DNA of 64,000 bases from an uncultured Bacilli bacterium (GCA_910589375.1 CAJUTK010000004.1:65792-129791), one strand, 5' to 3'. Counted from the stretch's first letter, positions 43,782 to 52,749 are shown. Made by a program: numbers and translations. Notes: generated by a model not told the origin, from the letters alone.

Positions 43782-45539
43782 ATGTTTGGAAAAATAGTGT
43801 ATATTAGTGATAATGTAGCACATGTATCAATACCAGAAGATGCACCAGTTATTATGAATTTAATGAACATGCATGTGGTTTTTGAAGATGAAGAAAAGAA
43901 AATTTTAGGAGAAGTAGAAGATGTATCTGATAGTATTATTAAGATTCGTTTCCTAGGAGAACTAGCTGATGGAAAGTTTATTGGTGGTGTATTAAGAAAA
44001 CCAAACTTAACAGCAACTACTAGAATTATTGAGCCAGAAGAATTAAAAATCATCATGGGTGAAAAAGGGGAAGGTTCTTTATTATTAGGAATGAGTCCTC
44101 TTTATGAAGATATGCCAGTTATGGTAGATATTAATGATTTATGTAGTAATCATATGGCAATTTTTGGTAATACTGGTAGTGGTAAATCTTATGGAGTAGC
44201 ACGATTTATTCAAAGTATTTTCTATAATCCAGAGTTTGTACCATATAAATCAAACTTTATGATATTTGATGCTTATGGAGAATATCATAATGCGTTTAGA
44301 AATATTAATCAGATTAATCCAAATTATAACTTTAAATTCTATACAACAAATAAAGCTCAATTAAATGAAGATGGAGAAATGCTAAGAATACCTTTATGGC
44401 TTTTAAATCTTGATGATTTTGCTCTTCTTTTAAATGCTGAGAGACATTCGCAACTTCCAATTATTGAAAGAATGCTTAAATTAGTTCGTGTATTTGCAAC
44501 AGATGGAGATATTAGTACTCGTTATAAGAACCATTTAATAGCAAAAGCTATTATGGATATTATGTATACCAATCAAACTTCAGCTAGTAAACGAAATGAT
44601 ATTTTCTCTATTTTAGCTAGTTGTTCAACAGAACAATTTAATTTAGAAGCTCCTGTTCAAGGATTAGGTTATGTTAGAAAGTTTAGGGAATGTTTCTTAA
44701 TTGATACTTCTGGACAATTTACAGAGAGTATTTTAATAACACAATATATCACATCATTTATTGATGAAAATCTAGAAAAGTATGAGCCAACTGCTGATCA
44801 TTTCTTTACTTTAGATGATATGGAGAAAGCATTACAATTCACTCTTATTTCAGAAGGATTACTTAGAAATGAAAGATTATATGATGAAGCAATTACTTTA
44901 AAGGTAAGACTTCATTCTATTGCAATCGGAGAAGCAAAAGAATTTTTCTCTTATCCGCAATATATTAATATGGAAAATTATGTAGCTTCTTTAGTTACTA
45001 AAAATGGTAGAAAGGCACAACTTGTTAACTTTAACTTAGAGGATGCTGATGATAGAGTAGCGAAAACAATTGTTAAAATATATTCTAAACTATTATTTGA
45101 TTTTACAAAGAGATTAAATGAGAGAGCTTCTATTCCATTTCATATTGTTTTAGAAGAGTCTCACCGTTATGTACAAAATGATAATGATAATTTCTTACTT
45201 GGATATAATATTTTTGAGAGAATAGCAAAAGAGGGACGTAAATTTGGTTTGCTTTTGATTTTAATTTCACAGCGTCCAGTAGAATTATCAGAAACAGTTA
45301 TTTCGCAGTTAACAAATTTCTTAATATTTAAGATGACGCACCCTAAGGATTTAGAGTATATTAGACAAATGCTTCCTAATATGAGTGCTGAAATTATGGA
45401 AAAGCAAAAGAGTTTGCAACCAGGTACTTGTGTAGCTTTTGGTAGAGCACTTAAGATACCAATGATTGTAAGAATGCCTCTTCCAAATCCAGAACCATAT
45501 AGTAGTAATGCTGATGTGGTAGGTAGATGGACACATTAA
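43782..45539 (+). CDS. HerA-like ATPase with HAS-barrel
   Basis: 585 residues. N-terminal HAS-barrel (about 1-95), then a hexameric RecA/FtsK-like ATPase domain: Walker A GNTGSGKSY at 129-137, Walker B with VLEESHRYV, arginine-rich KEGRKFGLLLILISQRP. HerA proteins pair with the nuclease NurA or with Sir2/DUF4297 effectors in archaea and in phage defence. No such partner is encoded nearby. Its place inside the ftsY-ffh region suggests a chromosomal housekeeping gene of this lineage. Confidence 0.85.
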   Translation: MFGKIVYISDNVAHVSIPEDAPVIMNLMNMHVVFEDEEKKILGEVEDVSDSIIKIRFLGELADGKFIGGVLRKPNLTATTRIIEPEELKIIMGEKGEGSLLLGMSPLYEDMPVMVDINDLCSNHMAIFGNTGSGKSYGVARFIQSIFYNPEFVPYKSNFMIFDAYGEYHNAFRNINQINPNYNFKFYTTNKAQLNEDGEMLRIPLWLLNLDDFALLLNAERHSQLPIIERMLKLVRVFATDGDISTRYKNHLIAKAIMDIMYTNQTSASKRNDIFSILASCSTEQFNLEAPVQGLGYVRKFRECFLIDTSGQFTESILITQYITSFIDENLEKYEPTADHFFTLDDMEKALQFTLISEGLLRNERLYDEAITLKVRLHSIAIGEAKEFFSYPQYINMENYVASLVTKNGRKAQLVNFNLEDADDRVAKTIVKIYSKLLFDFTKRLNERASIPFHIVLEESHRYVQNDNDNFLLGYNIFERIAKEGRKFGLLLILISQRPVELSETVISQLTNFLIFKMTHPKDLEYIRQMLPNMSAEIMEKQKSLQPGTCVAFGRALKIPMIVRMPLPNPEPYSSNADVVGRWTH

Positions 45540-45564
45540 AAAAAGATAGAAATATCTTTTTTTT
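45538..45564 (+). terminator. Intrinsic terminator after the HerA-like gene
   Basis: AAAAAAAGATA, GAAA loop, TATCTTTTTTTT. Confidence 0.85.
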
Positions 45565-45586
45565 CATATACTGAAATGGTGATACT

Positions 45587-46249
45587 ATGAAATTTATTGC
45601 GCATCGTGGAAATGATAACCATGAGTATAAAGAAAATACCAAAGAAGCATTACTTTGGTGTTTAAAGCAGGATTATATTGATGGAGTAGAACTAGATATT
45701 CGATTAACGAAAGATAAAGAATTTATTATTTATCATAATACTTCTATAGTAGAATTGGGGCTTAATAGAATGTTTATTGCTAATGAATCTTTAGAAAAAT
45801 TACAGGGGATTAATTTTGGAACCGTAGAAAATCCTTATTATTTATCATCTTTAAATGAATTTTTGAGGGAAGTAAAAAGTAATAAAATAATTCTGTTAGA
45901 TGTAAAAAAGGAAATTGGAAATTTAGAGGAGGAAATAAAAAAATTACAAGATATGTGTATAACTTATTCCAATTTGAACATTTACCTATGTAGCTTTTGT
46001 TCAGAAATAGTAAAGTTATCGACAAATATGTGCAAATTTCCAGTTGGTTTACTAATAAGCGACTTTATCAACAAAAATAAGAATTATTCCGACTTTTCTT
46101 ATCTATCTGTTTCTAAAGGAGCTTTTAAGGATATTTCTTCTCCTAAAAAGAAAATGGTATGGACTGTAAACAAAAAAAGTGATTTGAAATCTAGCTATCA
46201 AGATATGTATATTATTACAGATAACGCCTATAAGCTAGTATCTGAATAA
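45587..46249 (+). CDS. Glycerophosphodiester phosphodiesterase
   Basis: Hydrolyses glycerophosphodiesters from phospholipid or teichoic acid turnover to sn-glycerol-3-phosphate. 220 residues, TIM-barrel. FIAHRGNDN (H6, R7), KENTKEA (Glu), GVELDIRLTKD (Glu-Asp metal site) and YHNTS (His) are all present. There is no signal peptide, so it acts in the cytoplasm. GGTGATACT directly precedes the ATG. Its end overlaps the converging UPF0316 gene by 22 bases. Confidence 0.9.
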   Translation: MKFIAHRGNDNHEYKENTKEALLWCLKQDYIDGVELDIRLTKDKEFIIYHNTSIVELGLNRMFIANESLEKLQGINFGTVENPYYLSSLNEFLREVKSNKIILLDVKKEIGNLEEEIKKLQDMCITYSNLNIYLCSFCSEIVKLSTNMCKFPVGLLISDFINKNKNYSDFSYLSVSKGAFKDISSPKKKMVWTVNKKSDLKSSYQDMYIITDNAYKLVSE

Positions 46250-46716
46250 GCATTATCTACAATAATAATTGCTTTTTTATCTAAGCGTTTAATAAAATGA
46301 ATTAGTTTTCTTTTCCTTTTTCTAGTAGTGGGAATGAGTAAAATATTTCTTTCTTCATTATTATTTTTACCTTCTAATTCAATAACGGAATAAGATAATT
46401 CTCTTATTTTATTTGCTATACTTTCTTTTTCTTTATTAGTGATACTAATAATCATATTACTGCCAAGCGCTAGCTTTTCTTCTATAATGGATCCCATATA
46501 AGATCCTACAAAAGTTCCTAGACAGAAGGCAAGGATATTAGTGAAGCTTTCCTGTAAGTTTTCTAAGACTAAAGAGGTTGAAAAAATCCATGTTAGTGCC
46601 ATTAAAAAATTTAGGGTAGCACCTAATCCTTTTTTCCCATTTGCTATAACAATAATTCTGAGAGTAGCTAAAGCATTTTCTATAATTTTTAAAATAAATA
46701 TAAGTAAACAAGTAAT
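46228..46716 (-). CDS. UPF0316 (DUF5698/DUF2179) membrane protein with ATT start
   Basis: From the internal ATG at 46602 the product would lack the first helices of the family. The frame is open upstream through LKIIENALATLRI and KKGLGATLNFL, which are conserved in UPF0316, but contains no ATG, GTG or TTG in a suitable place. GGTGATATT-ATT at 46725-46714 lines up with GGTGATACT-ATG used elsewhere in this genome, so ATT at 46716 is the likely start, giving 162 residues. Three membrane helices are followed by the DUF2179 domain (EEKLALGSNM, a possible nucleotide-binding region). Function not established. Confidence 0.75.
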   Translation of the reverse strand: MTCLLIFILKIIENALATLRIIVIANGKKGLGATLNFLMALTWIFSTSLVLENLQESFTNILAFCLGTFVGSYMGSIIEEKLALGSNMIISITNKEKESIANKIRELSYSVIELEGKNNNEERNILLIPTTRKRKRKLIHFIKRLDKKAIIIVDNAYSDTSL

Positions 46717-46795
46717 AATATCACCCTAGTATTATTGTGGGAAAAAGGTAGAAAAACTATACAAATTCATGATATAATATTGGCGGTGATGAAAA

Positions 46796-48094
46796 ATGTT
46801 TGAAAGCTTAGGAGAAAGATTACAAAATGCCGTGAATAAAATTAAGGGATATGGAAAAATCTCTGAAGATAATATTAGTGAAGTAACTAGAGAGATTCGT
46901 CTTGCTTTATTAGAGGCGGATGTTAACTATAAAGTAGTAAAAGAATTTATTAATAATGTAAAAGAAAAAGCATTAGGGGAAGAGGTAGCTAAATCTTTAA
47001 AGCCTGGCGAAATGTTTGTTAAAATCTTAAAAGATGAATTAGTAGAACTATTAGGCGGTGAAAAAGCTGATATTTATACAACAGGAAATCCTACAGTATT
47101 GATGCTAGTAGGTTTACAAGGTAGTGGTAAAACAACAACAATTGGTAAACTTGCACGTATGCTTCGCAAAAAGTATAAAAAGAATCCTTTACTTGTTGCT
47201 TGTGATGTTTATAGACCAGCAGCAATCGATCAATTAAAGCAAATTGGAAAAGAGTTAAATATTGATGTATATTCGGAAGGAAAAGGAAATCCTGTTGAAA
47301 TTTCTAAACATGCGATAGAGTATGCGAAAGAAAATCATTACAACTATGTTTTAATCGATACAGCAGGACGTCTTCATATAGATGAAGAGCTAATGGAAGA
47401 ATTAGATAATATTCAAAGGGAAGTAAATCCACAGGAAGTAATGCTTGTTGTAGATAGTATGACAGGACAGGATGCTATTAATGTTATTGAAGGTTTTAAC
47501 GAAAGATTAAAATTGACAGGAGCAATTTTAACAAAACTAGATGGAGATACTCGTGGTGGAGCAGCACTTTCTATTAGACATTTGACGAATGTACCAATTA
47601 AATTTATAGGTATTAGTGAGAAAATGGATGGATTAGATGAGTTCTATCCAGACAGAATGGCTACTCGTATTCTAGGCATGGGAGATTTAATGACCATGAT
47701 TGAAAAAGCAGAAGAGGTAATTGATCAAGATGAGGCTATGAAGTCTGCTAAAAGAATGCAAGAAGGTAAATTTGATTTAGAAGATTTCCTAAGCACCATG
47801 AAACAAATAAAAAAATTGGGGCCTCTAGAAAATTTAATAAAAATGATTCCAGGGTTGCCTAAAGAAGCTAAAAATGTAAAAATAGACCCAAAAGATATGG
47901 CACATATAGAAGCAATAGTTCTTTCTATGACTCCTTATGAAAGAAGACATCCAGATTGTTTAAAAGCAACTCGTAAACAGAGAATTGCAACTGGTTCAGG
48001 AAGAACTGTAGAAGAGGTAAATAGATTAATAAAACAATTCGATCAGATGAAAGTAATGATGAAACAAGTTAAGAATGGAAAAATGCCTTTTTAG
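46796..48094 (+). CDS. ffh: Signal recognition particle protein Ffh
   Basis: SRP54 GTPase that binds signal sequences and 4.5S/6S RNA. 432 residues: N domain MFESLGERLQ, G domain GLQGSGKTTTIGKLA, DTAGRLHIDE, TKLDGDTRGG, and the M domain with FLSTMKQIKKLGPLENL and a basic RNA-binding segment ERRHPDCLKATRKQRIATGSG. The C-terminal methionines (QMKVMMKQVKNGKM) are present. No SRP RNA gene was found in the window. Confidence 0.97.
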   Translation: MFESLGERLQNAVNKIKGYGKISEDNISEVTREIRLALLEADVNYKVVKEFINNVKEKALGEEVAKSLKPGEMFVKILKDELVELLGGEKADIYTTGNPTVLMLVGLQGSGKTTTIGKLARMLRKKYKKNPLLVACDVYRPAAIDQLKQIGKELNIDVYSEGKGNPVEISKHAIEYAKENHYNYVLIDTAGRLHIDEELMEELDNIQREVNPQEVMLVVDSMTGQDAINVIEGFNERLKLTGAILTKLDGDTRGGAALSIRHLTNVPIKFIGISEKMDGLDEFYPDRMATRILGMGDLMTMIEKAEEVIDQDEAMKSAKRMQEGKFDLEDFLSTMKQIKKLGPLENLIKMIPGLPKEAKNVKIDPKDMAHIEAIVLSMTPYERRHPDCLKATRKQRIATGSGRTVEEVNRLIKQFDQMKVMMKQVKNGKMPF

Positions 48095-48107
48095 GTATTT
48101 TTTTATT
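48079..48107 (+). terminator. Intrinsic terminator after ffh
   Basis: AAAATGCC and GGTATTTT pair across the ffh stop codon, followed by T residues. Confidence 0.75.
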
Positions 48108-48143
48108 TCTTAGGAATTTGCTTATTCACTTTTCTATTTCACA

Positions 48144-48152
48144 CATAATATA
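48144..48152 (+). promoter_or_regulatory. Candidate sigma-K -10 element of the coat gene
   Basis: CATAATATA fits CATANNNTA, the -10 of mother-cell sigma-K promoters used by coat genes. A matching -35 AC is present only with a slightly short spacer (48128-48129), so the call is tentative. Confidence 0.4.
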
Positions 48153-48175
48153 GATTAGACAAGGGGGAAAATAAT

Positions 48176-48451
48176 ATGTTTAATCAAAATTGTTGCAATA
48201 GAAACATGAATATGAACATGCCAGGACGTAATTGTTGCCAAAGACAAATATCTGAACAAGTAGTAGAACCAGTTATCAACAAGTGTGTAGAAAAGATGTA
48301 TTATCATGAAGTTCCACATATCTGTCCAATACATACTCATGTAGTTAATAAGCATGTGTATAATCATACATACACACCAAGATATACTTGTTCAGAAGAA
48401 AATCAAATAATCAACAATGATTGTGGAAAATGTTCTGGATTTATGAACTAG
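48176..48451 (+). CDS. cotD: CotD-like spore coat protein
   Basis: 91 residues, rich in Cys (10), His (8) and Asn. EPVINKCVEKMYYHEVPHI followed by CPIHTHVVNKHVYNHTY matches the CotD pattern of Bacillus (P-V-x-H/N-K-C ... V-P-H-I-x-P-x-H-T ... N-H). CotD is an inner coat protein; Cys and His probably allow cross-linking or metal binding. The symbol is by resemblance. AAGGGGG precedes the ATG and a sigma-K-like -10 lies 24 bases before it. Confidence 0.8.
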   Translation: MFNQNCCNRNMNMNMPGRNCCQRQISEQVVEPVINKCVEKMYYHEVPHICPIHTHVVNKHVYNHTYTPRYTCSEENQIINNDCGKCSGFMN

Positions 48452-48453
48452 TT

Positions 48454-48477
48454 AAAAAGCACATTGTGCTTTTTTTT
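48454..48477 (+). terminator. Intrinsic terminator after cotD
   Basis: AAAAAGCAC, ATT, GTGCTTTTT, T-run. Confidence 0.85.
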
Positions 48478-48518
48478 ATTTTGGAATTATAATAAATATA
48501 GTTTGTAGGTGGTGCCTT

Positions 48519-49205
48519 TTGGATAGATATTTAGAGATCATAGAAGATAATGAAGCTAAGATTAGATTATTAGAGGAGAAAAAAGGTGAAATAAGAAGAT
48601 CTAATAATGAGAGAAACAGAAAAGCAGCGCAGTATGAAAAAGAAGAGGAAAGATGCCATCAAAATATGAGAATCAATCATAAAAGAAAATATTATTTGGA
48701 TAATAAAAAGAAATGTAAAAACGAATTTTTTAGAAAAGCAATTTGTTTTGGTCTTAAATGTGGTTCTGGTTTTATGGGCGTTATTTTATTACTTGTATGT
48801 TTTATTGGGGAGCTACATTCACTTCCAATGCTACAATTTTTATTAAGTTTTATAACAGTTAGTTCACTTCTTGGTTTAGTAGAATTAAAAAATGTGAGTA
48901 GGGAATATAGAAGATTATTAAGAAGTTATCATGGAGATATTAATCAGGCTATAAGTGATTTACAAGACAAAATTGATTTTTTAAAAGCTAGACAGAAAAA
49001 AAATAGGAAAGCTATAGAAATCAATCAAAGCTTTTTACAAGAAATTGATAGTACTTTAAAACAATTAAGAGAACAATCAAACGAATATAGAAATAGCAGA
49101 AATGAACTAATTAATGAGCTAATTAGTAATTTAGATAATTACATAGAAGATTTTTCTTCAAGGGAAATAGATATTCATAAAATAATGGAAAAGACGATTC
49201 TATAG
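48519..49205 (+). CDS. Uncharacterised coiled-coil membrane protein
   Basis: 228 residues starting at TTG with GTAGGTGGT upstream. A charged coiled coil (residues 1-70), a pair of membrane helices (about 87-105 and 107-125) and a second long coiled coil (about 130-228). No recognised family. It lies between the coat gene and wall hydrolases; a sporulation link is only positional. Confidence 0.65.
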   Translation: MDRYLEIIEDNEAKIRLLEEKKGEIRRSNNERNRKAAQYEKEEERCHQNMRINHKRKYYLDNKKKCKNEFFRKAICFGLKCGSGFMGVILLLVCFIGELHSLPMLQFLLSFITVSSLLGLVELKNVSREYRRLLRSYHGDINQAISDLQDKIDFLKARQKKNRKAIEINQSFLQEIDSTLKQLREQSNEYRNSRNELINELISNLDNYIEDFSSREIDIHKIMEKTIL

Positions 49206-49220
49206 AATCGTCTTTATTTT
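49190..49220. terminator. Bidirectional terminator with both stop codons
   Basis: AAGACGATTCT, A/T centre, AGAATCGTCTT form a perfect stem; the stop of the forward gene is in it and the reverse gene ends within its tail. Confidence 0.9.
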
Positions 49221-50443
49221 ACAAAATATTCGTAATATTCTTCATAAGTGATATTGTGTTCATAGATGTAGTTTGCTGCTTCTAATCCAACATAGCGGTA
49301 GTGCCAAGGTTCATAAATGTATCCTGTAATATATTCTTTCCCTTTAGGATATCTTAAAATAAAACCATATTTATGAGCATTTTCTTTAGTCCACTTAAAT
49401 TCTTTTGATTTTTCAAAATCTCCTATATTTTGATTAGAGGTAGTACCGAGATCCATTGCTAAACCAGTTTGGTGCTCAGAATATCCTGGTCTAGCAGAAT
49501 AAGTATCTGCATTTTGCACTCCATCCTTATTAGAATAATTGGTATATAGTTCATTTTGTCTTTTATAAGAACGGTAAGGAGAAGCTATAAAAAGATGAAG
49601 GTTTTCTTTTTTTGCGTCATTGTACATTTTAATAAATGCATTATAGGCTTCTTCTTTTATTTCGCCTCTACCATAGATAGAACTAATCGTTACTAGATTA
49701 TCTGGAACATAATCATCTTCTACATAATAAAATTTATTAACGATTAATAGATTTTCTTTTCCTAAATCAGTAGGGTTTACATCCTGATAAAAAGTTTTAT
49801 CTAAGTTACTGTTGACCCTAGCAATAACCTCATCAATTTCTAAATCTTTGTGTTCTTGATAGTAACTTTTATAGCGATTTAAATTTCTTGTTAGGGCATA
49901 TTCTTTTTCCATAAATAGGAATATAGTGTCATCCACACCGATGTCCTCCTCATCTAAATTGTGATTAACAGCAATTACGACACGAGATCCGGCTGATTCA
50001 TATTCTTCATAATAACTGAGATATCTATCTAGATTTTCTTCTTTAAAATTTTTGGAGTGTAAAATGTCATAAATATCGGGTGTATAAGTAATATTTTCTT
50101 TTCCATGATTTATTAGGAAGACAATGTCATAAGTGTCGGCCGTTTTATATTGGAAGAAAAAGTCAAGATACTTTTTTAAGTTCTTACTTAGAAATTCTTC
50201 CTCTTTTATTATATGAATAATTTTCTCATGATAACTATAATTTAAAAGAACATTAAAATCTTTTTCTGTTAATATATTTTTAATTTCTAGTATCTCATTA
50301 GAAGGATAACCTTTCTTTTTTAGTTTGTCTTCTACGGTTTGATGGTTTAACAAATAGATTCCTATAATTATCCATAATAAAATAAAAGATAATAAAAAAG
50401 GAATAATCCTTTTTTTATAATTGTTTGATTTTCCTTTTTTCAT
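49214..50443 (-). CDS. VanY-like D,D-/L,D-carboxypeptidase (M15B), copy 2
   Basis: 409 residues, one N-terminal membrane helix (about 12-30). The C-terminal 180 residues form the M15B zinc peptidase: SEHQTGLAMDLG (His, Asp ligands) and EPWHYRYVG (Glu base, His ligand). Between them lies a long linker of repeated helical units each containing a 'LxxYLxY/FY' pattern. It trims peptidoglycan stem peptides outside the membrane. It is two bases behind the shorter paralogue at 50446, so the pair is a tandem duplication in one operon. Confidence 0.9.
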   Translation of the reverse strand: MKKGKSNNYKKRIIPFLLSFILLWIIIGIYLLNHQTVEDKLKKKGYPSNEILEIKNILTEKDFNVLLNYSYHEKIIHIIKEEEFLSKNLKKYLDFFFQYKTADTYDIVFLINHGKENITYTPDIYDILHSKNFKEENLDRYLSYYEEYESAGSRVVIAVNHNLDEEDIGVDDTIFLFMEKEYALTRNLNRYKSYYQEHKDLEIDEVIARVNSNLDKTFYQDVNPTDLGKENLLIVNKFYYVEDDYVPDNLVTISSIYGRGEIKEEAYNAFIKMYNDAKKENLHLFIASPYRSYKRQNELYTNYSNKDGVQNADTYSARPGYSEHQTGLAMDLGTTSNQNIGDFEKSKEFKWTKENAHKYGFILRYPKGKEYITGYIYEPWHYRYVGLEAANYIYEHNITYEEYYEYFVK

Positions 50444-50445
50444 AA

Positions 50446-51402
50446 TTATTCACCCTCTATAAAATATGCATAATATTCGTCAAAAGTAATATTTTTTTCG
50501 TGAACTTCTGTAGCAGCTTCTACACCAATATAGCGATAGTGCCATGATTCATAATTGTATCCTGTAATATATTCTTTTCCCTTAGGATACCTTAAAATGA
50601 ATCCATATTCATGGGCATGGTTTTGTAACCAAGTAAATTCTTCTGTAGTTTCAAATGTATCATTGTTGGCTCCATAAGTTGTAACATCTACAGTAAGACC
50701 TGTCTGATGTTCAGAAAAACCTGGTTTAGCAGCCATTGCATCTGTTTCTGTTTGACCGAAGTCTCTTAGATATTGATTATATAATTTCTCCTGATATTTA
50801 TAGTCACGATAAGAAGAATTGATAATAATGTCTTGTCCATCTTTTTTAGCTGCATTATACATAGAAATGAATTGTTGATAGGCTTCTCTTCTAAGTTTAG
50901 GTTCACTACCATAAGCGTACCAATTTTTTACCTCTTCTAAGTCTTCTGGATTATAGCTTTCTGTTAAACGATGAAATTTATTTGTTAACATTAAATTTTC
51001 TTTTTCAACATCAGTATCTACATAGTCTGTATACCATTCCTTATCAGCTCCTACATTGATTATAGCAATGACGTCTTCTAAACTTTTGTCAGGATTAGCT
51101 TTGTTGAAACTTAGATATTTCTCATGATTCTTTTTTAAATAATATTTCTCTTTCATAATCTTAGTAAGATTTTCATTTACTTCCTCTGTTAATAATTTAT
51201 CTAGATCAGAGTCTTCTAGTTTTCCTATTAGGTAATCTGTATCTTCTTTTGAATACCCTTGTTTTTGTAATTTATATTCATAAGTCTTTTGATAATCGGC
51301 TTTCTGTTTCCATTTGAAAACACCAATTCCAGCAACTACTAAAACTACGATACATCCTACTGCAATAATGACATTTCTTGTTTTTAATTTCACCCTTGTC
51401 AT
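50446..51402 (-). CDS. VanY-like D,D-/L,D-carboxypeptidase (M15B), copy 1
   Basis: 318 residues with a membrane anchor at about 10-27. Zinc peptidase motifs SEHQTGLTVDV and ESWHYRYIG. The N-terminal linker (KQGYSKEDTDYLIGKL) corresponds to the start of the longer linker in the paralogue. A resistance role like VanY is not implied; both copies are probably housekeeping wall hydrolases. GGAGG precedes the ATG. Confidence 0.9.
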   Translation of the reverse strand: MTRVKLKTRNVIIAVGCIVVLVVAGIGVFKWKQKADYQKTYEYKLQKQGYSKEDTDYLIGKLEDSDLDKLLTEEVNENLTKIMKEKYYLKKNHEKYLSFNKANPDKSLEDVIAIINVGADKEWYTDYVDTDVEKENLMLTNKFHRLTESYNPEDLEEVKNWYAYGSEPKLRREAYQQFISMYNAAKKDGQDIIINSSYRDYKYQEKLYNQYLRDFGQTETDAMAAKPGFSEHQTGLTVDVTTYGANNDTFETTEEFTWLQNHAHEYGFILRYPKGKEYITGYNYESWHYRYIGVEAATEVHEKNITFDEYYAYFIEGE

Positions 51403-51499
51403 AAAATCCTCCTATTTCTACTGTTATTCTACCACAAATTGGGATTTTTTAAAACAATGTTATAATTTTCTTTTTTTTGTTTTATTTAAAATAAAATTA

Positions 51500-51507
51500 C
51501 ATACATT
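51500..51507 (+). promoter_or_regulatory. Candidate sigma-E -10 element before the S11 carboxypeptidase
   Basis: CATACATT fits the sigma-E -10 consensus CATACANT exactly. The -35 region is poorly conserved, so it is tentative. Confidence 0.35.
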
Positions 51508-51523
51508 GTACTAGAGGTGTTTT

Positions 51524-52681
51524 ATGAAGAAAATATTGTTCATAATAGTAGTCTTTTTGTTAGTTGTACAGCCAGTATATGGAGAAGAAAAAAATTTACT
51601 TGCTCCTAGTGCGAAAAGTGCGATTTTAATAGAGGTTTCTACAGGGGAAGTGTTATATGAGTTTAATTCTCACGAGAAATTAGCGCCTGCTTCTATGACT
51701 AAAATGATGAGTTTATTGTTAATCATGGAGGCACTAGAAAATGGATCTATTAAATATGAAGATATGGTTACTGCAAGTAAAAATGCATCTGATATGGGTG
51801 GTTCTCAAATTCTATTAGAGGAAGGCGAGAAAATGTCAGTGGATGACTTATTAAAAGGAATTACAATAGCAAGTGGGAACGATGCGGTAGTTGCAATGGC
51901 AGAAACTATTGGTGGCAGTGAAGCAAATTTTGTAAATATGATGAATAAAAAAGCGAATGAATTGGGACTTAAAGATACTCACTTTCAAAATAGTCATGGG
52001 TTAGATGAAGAAAATCATTATTCTAGTGCTTATGATATGGCAATGATAGCAAGAGAACTTGTTAAACACGAAAAAATATTAGAATATTCATCTATTTATG
52101 AGACCTATCTTAGAACCGGAACTGATAGACAAACGTGGCTTGTTAATACAAATAAACTAGTACGTTTTAAGGAAGGGGTAGATGGGCTTAAGACAGGATA
52201 CACTGGAGATTCTGGATATTGCCTTACTGCTACTATGAAGAAGGATAATATGCGAGTTATTGCAGTAGCGATGGGAGAACCTAGTAGTACTACTAGAAAT
52301 TCAGAAGTAAGTAGTATGCTAGACTATGCCTTTTCACAATATGGTATTCAAAAACTGCTATCTAAAGATAGTGTAATAGATAAAATTACTCTTGAAAAGT
52401 CTAAACAGGAAAGTGTTGAAGTAATTCCTAAAGAAGAAGTAAGTCTTCTTTATAGAAAAATGAGTGAAAAAATAGTTCCTACTTATGAGATTTCTTATCA
52501 TAAAATCAATTCTAAGATAGAAAAGGGAGAAGTAATTGGAACCTTAACAATTAAAGATGATTCTAAAGTTTTAAGAAAAGTAGATTTAACAGTAAAAGAA
52601 ACTGTTAGAAAAGCCAATATTTTAGATTTGTTTTTAAAATATGGAAAAGATATTATAACTGGTAATATTAGTTTTCAATAG
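51524..52681 (+). CDS. D-alanyl-D-alanine carboxypeptidase, S11 family (DacB/DacF-like)
   Basis: 385 residues with signal peptide 1-20. SxxK at S57-K60 (ASMTKM), SGN at 117-119, KTG at 223-225. The C-terminal 110 residues form the beta-rich PBP5 C domain. It removes terminal D-Ala from stem peptides. Length fits sporulation enzymes DacB (382) and DacF (389) better than vegetative DacA, and a sigma-E-like -10 lies upstream, but DacA-type function is possible. Confidence 0.92.
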   Translation: MKKILFIIVVFLLVVQPVYGEEKNLLAPSAKSAILIEVSTGEVLYEFNSHEKLAPASMTKMMSLLLIMEALENGSIKYEDMVTASKNASDMGGSQILLEEGEKMSVDDLLKGITIASGNDAVVAMAETIGGSEANFVNMMNKKANELGLKDTHFQNSHGLDEENHYSSAYDMAMIARELVKHEKILEYSSIYETYLRTGTDRQTWLVNTNKLVRFKEGVDGLKTGYTGDSGYCLTATMKKDNMRVIAVAMGEPSSTTRNSEVSSMLDYAFSQYGIQKLLSKDSVIDKITLEKSKQESVEVIPKEEVSLLYRKMSEKIVPTYEISYHKINSKIEKGEVIGTLTIKDDSKVLRKVDLTVKETVRKANILDLFLKYGKDIITGNISFQ

Positions 52682-52683
52682 AG

Positions 52684-52713
52684 AAAAGAACTGGGTTTTC
52701 AGTTCTTTTTTTT
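52684..52713 (+). terminator. Intrinsic terminator after the carboxypeptidase
   Basis: AAAAGAACTG, loop, CAGTTCTTTT, T-run. Confidence 0.9.
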
Positions 52714-52749
52714 AACATAGATTTATAGTATAATGGAATTGGTGATAGT

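Noticed and set aside
43782..45539. HerA-like ATPase as part of an antiphage system
   Set aside because: No nuclease, Sir2 or other effector is adjacent and the surroundings are housekeeping genes.
50446..51402. Vancomycin resistance (VanY)
   Set aside because: No vanHAX or vanRS genes nearby; M15B peptidases of this type are common housekeeping wall enzymes.
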